Source: JAXGZG01 sp050952065 (GTDB taxonomy: Bacteria; Bacillota; Sulfobacillia; Fermentithermobacillales; Fermentithermobacillaceae). From it: a stretch of 64,000 nt of DNA. The translations under genes were made by a program, and so were the position numbers. The DNA lies in the NCBI GenBank assembly GCA_050952065.1, contig JBMNKF010000008.1:62001-126000 (forward strand). The letters are read 5' to 3'. Position 1 is the stretch's first letter. Each line of letters begins with the position of its first letter. The notes below the pieces were generated by a model. The model had not been told where the DNA came from, searched no databases, and saw nothing but the letters and a program-made list of their open reading frames with translations. This document shows positions 8,485-16,745 of the stretch, piece after piece.

Positions 8485-9213
8485 ATTCTTCAGTCAAATC
8501 GAGACCAACTGTTCCAGGCGCTTGTGTCTGTCAGCGAGTCTTTTGAGCCAATGGGAGCCTGGAATCTAAAAAGAGTGTTCGGCAAGAAAGGAGTACGGAT
8601 TTCCGAGGCCACCTGCGGAAGACTTCTTCGCACATTGGAAGATGCCGGGTACGTTGAGTCCGACGGCAGGAAAGGCCGCAAGATCACCTCCAAGGGCAAG
8701 AAGGTGCTGGAAGACTGGCGTTTCAGGCAGGTACGGGACAAGTCTCAAATAGCTTTCGCCCAAAGCCTTCAGATTCACGATGCCGACGAATTACGGGATG
8801 TGCTCGTTGCCAGGCGAGCAATTGAGACTGAGACCGCCGGCCTGGCAGCTCTTCATGCCACACCCGACGAGATCGCCCGTATGTTGGAACTGCTTGACGA
8901 ACAGGCAGAAGTCTTGAGCCTAGGTGTTTCAGCCATCGAACAAAACACGGCATTCCACCGGACCCTGGCGTGTGCGGGCAAGAACAGAGTCTTGATCGCG
9001 GCCCTAGACGTCATATATCGCCATCCGGACGTCATGCGAGCTCTAGAGTATATCAGGGTCAAAGTGGGCTCAACCATGGTCAAGGAGCACAGGGCAATAG
9101 TCAAATGCGTCCGAGAACGGGATCAGGAGGGTGCCAGACAGGCCATGATGGAGCACATTGGCAACCTCATTGCCGATGTAGACACTTACTGGAAGGAGTG
9201 GAAAGGCCGCTAG
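8485..9213 (+). CDS. FCD-domain (GntR/FadR-like) transcriptional regulator
   Basis: About 242 aa. The N-terminal 80 residues form a winged-helix-type DNA-binding domain (SEATCGRLLRTLEDAGYV as recognition helix). From about residue 95 a ligand-binding FCD domain follows, with FHRTLACAGKNRVL and EHRAIVKCVRERDQEGA. FCD proteins sense small organic acids, often through a metal. The start is unusual: GGAGGTGA at 8471-8478 points to ATT at 8485, and no ATG/GTG/TTG lies in frame between the upstream stop (8476) and GTG at 8524, which would cut into the domain. It probably controls both arms of the divergent locus through the dyad upstream. Confidence 0.75.
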   Translation: MLQSNRDQLFQALVSVSESFEPMGAWNLKRVFGKKGVRISEATCGRLLRTLEDAGYVESDGRKGRKITSKGKKVLEDWRFRQVRDKSQIAFAQSLQIHDADELRDVLVARRAIETETAGLAALHATPDEIARMLELLDEQAEVLSLGVSAIEQNTAFHRTLACAGKNRVLIAALDVIYRHPDVMRALEYIRVKVGSTMVKEHRAIVKCVRERDQEGARQAMMEHIGNLIADVDTYWKEWKGR

Positions 9214-9224
9214 GGCTAAAACAC

Positions 9225-9464
9225 ATGAGTGCCTTAAGAAGCATCCTGGATTCGTGCGACGTTGAGACGTTCCTCGTATGCGAGAACCTCGATGAAGGCA
9301 AGTCTTTGGGACTCCAACTCATGGCTGAACTAGGGTTTAAAGATATTGATGTAGTCTCTTGCGAGTTTGGAGGACCCGGGGTCCGCATACGTCTGCGAGG
9401 TTATGCAAACCGTCCCACTGGATTGTACCCGTGGTTGGTGTCCACGACCGGGGGCCCGAAATGA
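9225..9464 (+). CDS. 79-aa protein preceding the cobalamin-binding protein
   Basis: Small acidic, soluble protein of unknown family with a predicted alpha/beta character (SILDSCDVETFLVCENL, then LGFKDIDVVSCEFGGPG). ATG at 9225 with a weak AGGG upstream. Its stop codon overlaps the next start as ATGA (9461-9464), which implies tight translational coupling and equal stoichiometry with the cobalamin protein. B12 aminomutases such as ornithine 4,5-aminomutase pair a small subunit with a large one. That is a position-based suggestion only; no sequence match was recognised. Confidence 0.6.
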   Translation: MSALRSILDSCDVETFLVCENLDEGKSLGLQLMAELGFKDIDVVSCEFGGPGVRIRLRGYANRPTGLYPWLVSTTGGPK

Positions 9465-11275
9465 TTTCCAAAAAAGTAGTGCTCATTCCACTGGACCCGG
9501 TTCACGATGTAGGCATCAAACTTATTGCCAGGGCCCTCCAGGAAAGGAGGCACACTACTGTACTGTTGCCGCCCGACCTTACGCCCGAAGAGGCCTGCGA
9601 GAGAGCCCGGGTGGAAGACCCCGATTACATAATGGTCAGCCGCACTATAAGCTACGGTACTGCGGAAGTTCTGGCCAAATTCGTGGACCTGTGTGACGCC
9701 ATGGGGCTTCGAGACAGGGCAAGACTCGTCGTGGGCGGGCTATCCATAAGGCCCGAAATGGCTCAGGAGTTCGGCTTCGATGCAGGTTTCGGACCCGCAA
9801 CAACCCCCGGGGAAGTTGCGGACTATGTGGAAGGATGTCTCCCGCAGATTGGGTCCAACTACCAGAAGGCCGAAAAGCCTGACCTTACCCAGGGGTTTAC
9901 CTATTCTTTTCGGGACACGGAAATCGGTAGATTGTGTTACGAGATCGGGCAGCAGACTTTGGATTGGGCTACCAGACGTTCCAGCCCTGCCGTTCGGCGG
10001 GCCGAGATCCGCTTAGAAATGGCAAAGGCTCAAGAAAAAGGCGATTACGGCTCTGTCCAGGATCTTAGAGCCGAATACGTGACCCTTTGCTCGGGAGATG
10101 TTCGAAGGTGGTACGAAACCGGACGGCCCGTTGCTCACACAAGGTCCCTGGGTGAGCATGGGATTGAAGTCAGAAAATCGTCCTTTACCAGATATCCTCG
10201 TATTGTTCAAGGCCAGGCGCCGCTTGCAGGCAGGAATGTCATGATTCAGTACGGGACAGGGTGTCCCATCATGGACTCCTACCATATTGACCTTTCCCTG
10301 GCTTGGGGGGCAAAGGGTGTCATTCATTTTGACCCTTCATGGGGGGCCAGAACAGAAGGACTTCTTGAGGGTGCCGTGAGCCACGAACACGATGGTACGG
10401 TGCTTACCCTCGAGAACCTCAACCTCATAAAGGGCTCTCTCGGCCCCGACGCTCTGTGGCAAGTGCGCGCTCACAGAGGTCTCAATACGCCTGAGACCGT
10501 AGTGTTGGCTCATCTTGTTGGCGCCGACCTCACAAAAGTCAACATCGTTTACGGGAGCCTAGGCGGAGGCACAGACCCTTCTCGCCTGACTGTGGACGGA
10601 GTGGAGTCGATGCGGTTGGCGGCAAGGTTCGGCCTTCCCTTTGACGTAGTAACCAACGAAGAGCTCTGCGGTGTGCCTGCACGGAAGGCGTTTGCAGGCA
10701 TGCTGGTAGTTGCAGCTATCGGATACATGTTGGGTGGACGCCCGATCCTGCAGCCTCTGTTCGCCAACTCGCCAGAGGCAATAGTCAGGGGTCTAACAGA
10801 CAAGGACTATGTTGATTTTAACGTGGCCAAAATGAAGGTCCTGAGGGATATCGTGGACGCCCCTATCTGGCCAGGCGCTCCAGTAGGCTTTCTTACTCAG
10901 TTGGCTGACAGAAGCCAATCTGTGACCATGACATCACTCCATGCCGCTTTGGCCTTTCAGATGGGCGCTGTGGCGGTTACCATAGCTTCTTCAGATGAGG
11001 CTTACGCCGGGGGGCCGATTTCGGGTCAGGCTCGCGTGGATACTCTGAAGTCTACTGCAGCCGCCCTGCGATTTTTGGGGGAGACCGGTTTTCCCCAGAC
11101 TCCTCTGGCAGACTCCCTAACGTCCGAACTCCGTGACGGGATCCTGAAGACTCTTAAGACAGTGGCCGCCAGAGGAGACTTTGCGTCTGCCTTGTACGAG
11201 GGATTATTCGGAGACAAGAATGATGGGGCCTACCCTGGGCGAGCAGGCAGAGATACTGTGTGGGAAATCAAGTGA
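9461..11275 (+). CDS. cobalamin-binding mutase-like protein
   Basis: 604 aa. Residues 1-130 form a B12-binding domain with the base-off/His-on signature: DPVHDVG at residues 12-18, exactly 41 residues, S-x-T at 60-62, then GG at 92-93. His15 would be the lower cobalt ligand. The remaining 470 residues are soluble and repeat-free, with segments such as QYGTGCPIMDSYHID and KVNIVYGSLGGGTDPS that could form a TIM barrel as in glutamate mutase epsilon or ornithine aminomutase E, but I see no firm match. The order (B12 domain first, fused) differs from OraE, where it is C-terminal. Likely role: adenosylcobalamin-dependent carbon-skeleton or amino-group rearrangement. Confidence 0.7.
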   Translation: MISKKVVLIPLDPVHDVGIKLIARALQERRHTTVLLPPDLTPEEACERARVEDPDYIMVSRTISYGTAEVLAKFVDLCDAMGLRDRARLVVGGLSIRPEMAQEFGFDAGFGPATTPGEVADYVEGCLPQIGSNYQKAEKPDLTQGFTYSFRDTEIGRLCYEIGQQTLDWATRRSSPAVRRAEIRLEMAKAQEKGDYGSVQDLRAEYVTLCSGDVRRWYETGRPVAHTRSLGEHGIEVRKSSFTRYPRIVQGQAPLAGRNVMIQYGTGCPIMDSYHIDLSLAWGAKGVIHFDPSWGARTEGLLEGAVSHEHDGTVLTLENLNLIKGSLGPDALWQVRAHRGLNTPETVVLAHLVGADLTKVNIVYGSLGGGTDPSRLTVDGVESMRLAARFGLPFDVVTNEELCGVPARKAFAGMLVVAAIGYMLGGRPILQPLFANSPEAIVRGLTDKDYVDFNVAKMKVLRDIVDAPIWPGAPVGFLTQLADRSQSVTMTSLHAALAFQMGAVAVTIASSDEAYAGGPISGQARVDTLKSTAAALRFLGETGFPQTPLADSLTSELRDGILKTLKTVAARGDFASALYEGLFGDKNDGAYPGRAGRDTVWEIK

Positions 11276-11276
11276 G

Positions 11277-12416
11277 ATGGCCTTTATCTTTGGAGAGACT
11301 CCCGTTATCGGGATAATGGGAACCGCCAAAAACACCGGTAAGACCACCACCCTTAACGCGGTAGCTCGTCATTTGCGACGAAACGAGACAGAGCTTGTTC
11401 TCACCAGTATTGGCTACGATGGAGAGAATCTCGATACAACTACGGTGCTACCCAAGCCCAGAGTGAACGTGGAACCCCAAGACACCGTCATTACCGCCTA
11501 TCCGCTCCTTCGTTCTTCAACTGCCACCTTCAAACAGGTTGTGCACACGGGGATCCAATGTGCTCTGGGTCCGGTCTGTGTAGCTTTGGCGGCAACATCT
11601 GGGAAAGTCGTTCTGGCCGGTCCCACCGGCACCAAAGATGTGGGAGAAGTATTGCGCCACGTGAGACGAGAACAGAAGACAAAGAGAGCAAGGCAGATCA
11701 TCCTGCTGGACGGCGCCTTGTCTCGAATGTCCCCCATGGTCTTGGCTACCCACGTGTTGGTGGCCACGGGAGCGGCGCGGTACCAGTATCCCGGCTTTGT
11801 GGTGCAGGACATGGAGGATATGTGGTCTGTTTTTTCCCTGCCTGTGGAGATCGTGTCATGCAACGACTTGCTGTGGCCTCATGGGTTAAGCGTAAATGAG
11901 AACTCCGAAGATCTGTTTCAGGCGGTTCTCCGACTCAAGAAACAGCGGCGCCGTTCGGTGGCGGAAGCAATCGATGGATGTGACGAATTGAAGGTACGTG
12001 TCGACGGAGTCGTTAACCCGGCAGTATTGGACGACCTTTTGGCGCGTCTTAACGATCGGGGCATCCGTGGAATCTCGCTATCGTTTCAGCATCCCATCCA
12101 TCTGCTCTTGTCGGGTGATCCGTCCATGTGGCGGAACATCGTGATGAGCGGCGCAAGAGGAGGATATCGCATTAGCGTCACTTGTTCTTCCGAGCTACTT
12201 GGATTTACGGTGAGTTCCTACTTTCCTGCCTACAACGAGAGTAGGAGGCAGTATATGGCATCCTACGTTTCTCCCGGGCAGTTCATTAGGGAAATCAGAA
12301 GTCTCACGTCTTTGCCCTGCACCGACATTGTGCTTGAGGGAACTCGGGCACTAGAGTCCTGGATCGATAAGGCTGTACAATATACTGGCTCCACCGGAGA
12401 CTCGTTTGGAGGGTAG
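11277..12416 (+). CDS. P-loop NTPase, possible aminomutase reactivase (KamB-like)
   Basis: About 379 aa. A Walker A motif GTAKNTGKTTT lies about 15 residues from the N-terminus, followed by a switch-like GYDGENLDTT and a hydrophobic IILLDGALSRM strand that may be Walker B. From memory, proteins with this N-terminus accompany lysine and ornithine aminomutases as proposed reactivating factors (KamB/Or-2). The position directly after a cobalamin protein supports this, but it is not proven. ATG at 11277 lies one base after the upstream stop; in-frame ATGs at 11220/11223 would give a longer overlapping form. Confidence 0.55.
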   Translation: MAFIFGETPVIGIMGTAKNTGKTTTLNAVARHLRRNETELVLTSIGYDGENLDTTTVLPKPRVNVEPQDTVITAYPLLRSSTATFKQVVHTGIQCALGPVCVALAATSGKVVLAGPTGTKDVGEVLRHVRREQKTKRARQIILLDGALSRMSPMVLATHVLVATGAARYQYPGFVVQDMEDMWSVFSLPVEIVSCNDLLWPHGLSVNENSEDLFQAVLRLKKQRRRSVAEAIDGCDELKVRVDGVVNPAVLDDLLARLNDRGIRGISLSFQHPIHLLLSGDPSMWRNIVMSGARGGYRISVTCSSELLGFTVSSYFPAYNESRRQYMASYVSPGQFIREIRSLTSLPCTDIVLEGTRALESWIDKAVQYTGSTGDSFGG

Positions 12417-12421
12417 GTTCA

Positions 12422-13372
12422 ATGAAAATATTGTCAGCCAGACCGTGGGAAGACTGGGAGAAGGAACTGATTGCCCAAGTTGTCGAAGATGCGGTATTTC
12501 TGGAGGCCCGGGCGGAGCCTGGCCAAACGCTCGAGGACTTAGTCATGGAAGCAGACGTTCTCTACGGATTCCCGAGGTTTCCTATGGACGCTATAGTGCG
12601 CTCTCCCAGCTTGAAACTGATACATGTGGCTTCCACAGGAGTTGATTCGCTTCTCACGCCCGAATTCCGGAAATCGCCTATAGTCCTCACCAACAGCAGG
12701 GGAGTTCACGCCGATCCGGTCGCGGAACACGCTTTGGCTCTCATGTTCGCGGTTGCCTATGGGTTTCGGGCAAATCATGCCCGGCAGACTGCTCGCATCT
12801 GGGCCGAGACTCCTTCCACTCGCCTATATGGAAAGACTGCAGGGCTTTTGGGTCTAGGTGCTATTGGCCAAGGTATCGCCAAGAGATGCAAGGGCCTGGA
12901 TATGAGAGTGATCGGCCTTCGGCGCACTACAGGTGACGGCGGACCCTACGTGGACGAGACTATGACACTAGAGGGCTTTCCCAGGTTATTGGCCCTATCA
13001 GATTTCGTACTGTGTTCACTTCCATTAACTCAAGAGACTCTGCATCTTTTGACTTTGAGAGAATTCACTATGATGAAACCCACTGCCTTCCTAATAAACG
13101 TCGGAAGGGGTGCGGTCATAAAGGAGGACGATCTTGTCCAGGCGCTTTCTTTCGGGATCATTGCCGGCGCCGGCCTAGACGTCTTCGAGGAAGAGCCGCT
13201 TCCTTCTTCCAGCCCTCTATGGGGCATGGAGAACGTGGTGATAACGCCTCACGCTGCAGGACCCGCTTCCGAGAACAGGCGCAAGTCCTTCGATATTCTC
13301 TTGGAGAACTTGGGACGCCTTCAGAGAGGCGAACCTTTGCTTAACCAGGTAGACAAGGTGTTAGGATACTGA
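12422..13372 (+). CDS. D-isomer-specific 2-hydroxyacid dehydrogenase
   Basis: 316 aa NAD(P)-dependent oxidoreductase that interconverts 2-keto acids and D-2-hydroxyacids. GLGAIGQG (about residues 141-148) binds the nucleotide. The catalytic Arg lies in NVGRGA, the Glu in EEEPLP and the His in TPHAAG. Its GGAGGG ribosome binding site overlaps the 3' end of the P-loop gene, so it is the last clear member of the cobalamin operon before acpS. It could reduce a 2-oxo acid produced by the pathway; the substrate is not predictable. Confidence 0.85.
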   Translation: MKILSARPWEDWEKELIAQVVEDAVFLEARAEPGQTLEDLVMEADVLYGFPRFPMDAIVRSPSLKLIHVASTGVDSLLTPEFRKSPIVLTNSRGVHADPVAEHALALMFAVAYGFRANHARQTARIWAETPSTRLYGKTAGLLGLGAIGQGIAKRCKGLDMRVIGLRRTTGDGGPYVDETMTLEGFPRLLALSDFVLCSLPLTQETLHLLTLREFTMMKPTAFLINVGRGAVIKEDDLVQALSFGIIAGAGLDVFEEEPLPSSSPLWGMENVVITPHAAGPASENRRKSFDILLENLGRLQRGEPLLNQVDKVLGY

Positions 13373-13385
13373 AGGAGGACAAAGC

Positions 13386-13799
13386 ATGTTGCCCGATGTG
13401 CGAGTGGGAATAGACATTGTACCCATCAAGAGAATCGAGGCCAGTCTGACTCCTAGTCCCACCCGATACCTGGCCAAGTTCTTGACGGCCGCAGAAGCCT
13501 CCTACTGTCAGAAGGCAGGCGGTGTGTGGAGTCTTGAGAGAGTGGCAGGCAGGATCGCCGCCAAAGAAGCCGTAATGAAGGTGTTGGGACAAGGCTGGCC
13601 GAGAATCTCGTGGACACACATCGAGGTTCTGCCGGGTTCCAACGGGCGCCCTCGTGTCTCTCTTTCGGGCGAGGCTCGAACTCTTTCTGAGTCACTTGGT
13701 ATGAGAGACCTGGATGTCTCCATCACTCATGACGGGGGGTTCGCCGTTGCAGCCGCTTTGGGCGCCTTCAGTCAGGAGGTAACGTCATGCTCCAACTAG
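13386..13799 (+). CDS. acpS: holo-[acyl-carrier-protein] synthase
   Basis: 137 aa. Transfers 4'-phosphopantetheine from CoA to apo-ACP. GIDIVPIKRIE at the N-terminus and KEAVMKVLG in the middle are the two AcpS motifs, carrying the magnesium-binding Asp and Glu. ATG follows GGAGGAC. The 3' end overlaps the start of the NAD(P)HX repair gene by 13 bases, an arrangement common in Bacillota. Confidence 0.93.
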   Translation: MLPDVRVGIDIVPIKRIEASLTPSPTRYLAKFLTAAEASYCQKAGGVWSLERVAGRIAAKEAVMKVLGQGWPRISWTHIEVLPGSNGRPRVSLSGEARTLSESLGMRDLDVSITHDGGFAVAAALGAFSQEVTSCSN

Positions 13800-15337
13800 T
13801 TACGGCCGAGCGCATGAGAGAACTGGACCGAAGGGCAGTACAGTCGGGCATTTCCTCGCTCATACTCATGGAGAATGCAGGGAGAGCCTTGGCACACCGT
13901 GCCTCGGAGCTTCTGGAGCATCGCCCGTCCGATATTGCCGTGCTTGCAGGACCGGGGCAAAACGGGGGCGATGGGTTAGTGGCCGCCAGGCATCTATCGG
14001 CCATGGGCCACCGGGTGAAGGTGGGTTTATTTGGAGCCAGTGAAAACCTCCCCCAGGAAGCTTCCCTTAACTTAGGTATGCTGTCGGTGTGCCCCGTACA
14101 AGTGTTGTGTGCCTCAAAAACCCCGCCCCAAGAAGTCTTGGCATGGCTGGGGGAACCACACCTCATAGTGGATGCTCTCTTAGGCATAGGCCTGAAGGGT
14201 GACCCGCGTCCTCCCATCAGTGTGGCCATTGAATGGATAAACTCCGCGGAAGCGCCCGTAGTGGCCTGCGATATACCTTCCGGACTCGACGCAGACACGG
14301 GTTTTCCGTACACCCCGACTGTCAAGGCCGGTCTTACCGTCACAATGGGCCTGCCTAAAGTGGGGATGTATTCCTATCCAGGCCGTTCATACTGCGGTAC
14401 CATAGTGACCGAGTCGCTTTCCCTCCCGAGCACTTTTTTCCATAACGCTTCGCTTACCAAAGCAGTGTTCCTAGAAGATGCTAGAGAACATATGCCCAGA
14501 AGGGCGTCCGACCACCACAAAGGAATGTCGGGCCGAGTCACTGTGGTTGCGGGCTCTCTGGGTATGGCCGGAGCCTCAGTGTTGGCAGCGATAGGAGCCC
14601 TCCGCGGTGGTGCAGGGACAGTCACTCTCTTCTGTCCGGGGAGGGTCTACGAAGTATGCGCTTCAATGGCCCCCGAGATCATGGTGATACCCGTGGGCGA
14701 CGGGGCGACAATGAAACCTGGAGACGAACAGATTTCTCTTGTGCGAGAGCATATGTCCAAGTCCTCCGCGGTGGTATTGGGGCCGGGATTAGGTAGAGGT
14801 GAGTCCCAGACAGCATTCGTGGCTCGAGTCCTGAAGTCGTTGACGGTTCCTTGCGTGCTTGACGCCGATGGGCTTTTCGCTTTGGGGCATTTGGGTGGCC
14901 TGACATATCTTGCCGGACTCGCGGGCAAGTTTATCCTGACGCCTCACCCAAAAGAGTTGGCGGATCTTATGGGTTGTTCTGTCCGGGATCTTGCTGCCGA
15001 CAGAATGGGCCATGCCATGAAGGCTTCACACGAAGCAAAAGCCGTGGTCTGTTTGAAGGGAGCAGGTACCTGTGTGGCGAACTATACAGGGGAAGGGCTC
15101 GTCAACACTTCGGGAGATCCAGCCATGGCTACCGGAGGTGCGGGTGACGTCTTGGCCGGCGTCATAGCCGCCTTGATCGGTCAAGGCCTGTCTCTGTGGG
15201 AGGCGGCATGGGTTGGCGTGTTCTGGCACGGCCTCGCAGGAGAGATTGCCCGAGACAAACAGGGATCCTACGGAGTGCTTGCAGGAGACATTGCCCAATG
15301 TCTACCTGAAGCCCGTCGGTTAATCACCGGGAGGTGA
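13787..15337 (+). CDS. nnr: bifunctional NAD(P)H-hydrate epimerase / ADP-dependent dehydratase
   Basis: 516 aa two-domain enzyme that repairs hydrated NAD(P)H. The N-terminal epimerase half (about 1-215) starts with TAERMRELDRRA and has the AGPGQNGGDGL loop. The C-terminal ribokinase-like half shows GRVTVVAGS, LGPGLGR, HPKELADL and the anion-hole motif GDPAMATGGAGDVLAG. Full length. ATG behind AGGAGG, overlapping acpS. Confidence 0.93.
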   Translation: MLQLVTAERMRELDRRAVQSGISSLILMENAGRALAHRASELLEHRPSDIAVLAGPGQNGGDGLVAARHLSAMGHRVKVGLFGASENLPQEASLNLGMLSVCPVQVLCASKTPPQEVLAWLGEPHLIVDALLGIGLKGDPRPPISVAIEWINSAEAPVVACDIPSGLDADTGFPYTPTVKAGLTVTMGLPKVGMYSYPGRSYCGTIVTESLSLPSTFFHNASLTKAVFLEDAREHMPRRASDHHKGMSGRVTVVAGSLGMAGASVLAAIGALRGGAGTVTLFCPGRVYEVCASMAPEIMVIPVGDGATMKPGDEQISLVREHMSKSSAVVLGPGLGRGESQTAFVARVLKSLTVPCVLDADGLFALGHLGGLTYLAGLAGKFILTPHPKELADLMGCSVRDLAADRMGHAMKASHEAKAVVCLKGAGTCVANYTGEGLVNTSGDPAMATGGAGDVLAGVIAALIGQGLSLWEAAWVGVFWHGLAGEIARDKQGSYGVLAGDIAQCLPEARRLITGR

Positions 15338-15372
15338 AAGGCCCCCGACCGGGCCGACTTGGAGTGGCTAAG

Positions 15373-15642
15373 ATGAAAAGAGTAGTAGTGGGGTTTCCTG
15401 AGGAGATCCTAAGAGACATGGACGACTTACTTTGTAACAACAATCAATGCAGGTCAGATATTATAAGAGAAGCTTGCTGTTTCTACCTTGAAGAAAAGCG
15501 CAAAGCGATCCTACGAGAACAGATGAAGGCGGGTTACCAGGAGATGGCGGAGATCAACCGGATCTTGGCCGAAGAGATCGCCAGCGACTTGGACACTTAT
15601 GAGACTTACGACTATATTCGTTTTGGGTGGAGGAAGGCCTGA
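15373..15642 (+). CDS. ribbon-helix-helix antitoxin (EndoAI/MazE type)
   Basis: 89 aa. The N-terminal 45 residues (KRVVVGFPEEILRDMD, then RSDIIREACCFYLEE) form a ribbon-helix-helix DNA-binding domain; the acidic C-terminus (ASDLDTYETYDYIRFGW) matches the toxin-wrapping tail of EndoAI. ATG at 15373 behind GGAGTGG. It directly abuts the toxin gene, and the pair is expected to autoregulate. Confidence 0.85.
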   Translation: MKRVVVGFPEEILRDMDDLLCNNNQCRSDIIREACCFYLEEKRKAILREQMKAGYQEMAEINRILAEEIASDLDTYETYDYIRFGWRKA

Positions 15643-15993
15643 TTGGATCCAACCAGGGGCGATATCTACTTCGCCGACCTGAGCCCTGTCGTAGGGTCTG
15701 AACAGGGAGGGTTCAGGCCAGTCCTTATCATTCAGAACGACATCGGCAATAGGTACAGCCCCACAGTCATCATTTCCGCAATAACTTCACGAATAACGAA
15801 AGCCCACCTTCCAACTCATGTTGAGCTTCCGGGCCACGTGTCCGGTCTAGATAAGGATTCTGTGGTCTTGCTCGAGCAAATACGTACTATAGATAAAAGG
15901 CGCCTCAAACGACGGATCGCCAGACTGGACGACGAGATCATGGCCAAGATCGACGAGGCATTGGCGATTTCCTGCGGCTTAAAGCCGATATAG
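15643..15993 (+). CDS. ndoA: MazF/PemK-family endoribonuclease toxin EndoA
   Basis: 116 aa, the normal size. GDIYFADLSPVVGSEQGGFRP at the N-terminus holds the conserved arginine and active-site loop, and the PTVIISAITSRI strand is also typical. It cleaves single-stranded mRNA at short motifs (UACAU in Bacillus EndoA). TTG start behind a GGAGG that lies within the antitoxin's last codons, so translation is coupled. Confidence 0.92.
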   Translation: MDPTRGDIYFADLSPVVGSEQGGFRPVLIIQNDIGNRYSPTVIISAITSRITKAHLPTHVELPGHVSGLDKDSVVLLEQIRTIDKRRLKRRIARLDDEIMAKIDEALAISCGLKPI

Positions 15994-16034
15994 AGGGGTA
16001 CCATTGCACCCGGAATTGCGAGGAGGAAACCGGA

Positions 16035-16745
16035 ATGAGGCCCATTATAGGTATCTTGGCCGGATATGACGAAGACAAGAATGACCTGACCTGCGCAAAG
16101 ACTTATGTTGATGCTGTCTTGGAGGCAGGCGGAAGACCGATACTCATCCCGATCATGCCCAAGGATTTGGCAGAGGAAATGCTTTCGGTTGTAGATGGTT
16201 TGCTCTTCCCCGGCGGTGTGGACGTAGATCCCATGATATATGGTGAACCACCCCATCCCAATTTGGGGAGGATCAGCCCACTTCTAGATGCCATGGAACT
16301 GAGCCTGGCGAAACTGGCCCTCCGCCGGCCCATTCCCATATTAGGAATATGCCGTGGGTGTCAGGTGGTGAATGTTGCAGCGGGAGGGACGCTTGTTCAG
16401 GATATTCCCAGCCAAGTAAATGGGGCCATGAAGCACAGGCAGCAGGCTTCGAGATGGTATGGCACCCACGAGGTAATGCTGGACGAAGGTTCTTTGGCGG
16501 CAATGGTCTTCGGCAGGACAAGACTGGTTGTGAATTCCTACCACCATCAAAGCGTAAGGGTTCCGGGCAACAATCTTGTGATATCAGGTAAGGCACCCGA
16601 TGGAATTGTTGAGACCGTGGAGTCCCGAGAAGCCTTTCGATTGCTTTTACAATGGCATCCCGAGTGTATGTGGCCTGTGGAACGCCTATTCCTGGCGCCC
16701 TTCAATGCTCTTTGCCGGGCGGCCGCGGGGCAAGATCCCGTATGA
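16035..16745 (+). CDS. class I glutamine amidotransferase-like hydrolase (peptidase C26)
   Basis: 236 aa, related to gamma-glutamyl-gamma-aminobutyrate hydrolase PuuD. The nucleophile Cys sits in LGICRGCQ (about residue 110) and the His-Glu pair in LQWHPE (about residue 213). GLLFPGGVDVDP is the oxyanion region. It probably cleaves gamma-glutamyl amides. ATG behind GAGGAGG. The stop overlaps the start of the P1 peptidase, so the two hydrolases are coupled. Confidence 0.85.
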   Translation: MRPIIGILAGYDEDKNDLTCAKTYVDAVLEAGGRPILIPIMPKDLAEEMLSVVDGLLFPGGVDVDPMIYGEPPHPNLGRISPLLDAMELSLAKLALRRPIPILGICRGCQVVNVAAGGTLVQDIPSQVNGAMKHRQQASRWYGTHEVMLDEGSLAAMVFGRTRLVVNSYHHQSVRVPGNNLVISGKAPDGIVETVESREAFRLLLQWHPECMWPVERLFLAPFNALCRAAAGQDPV

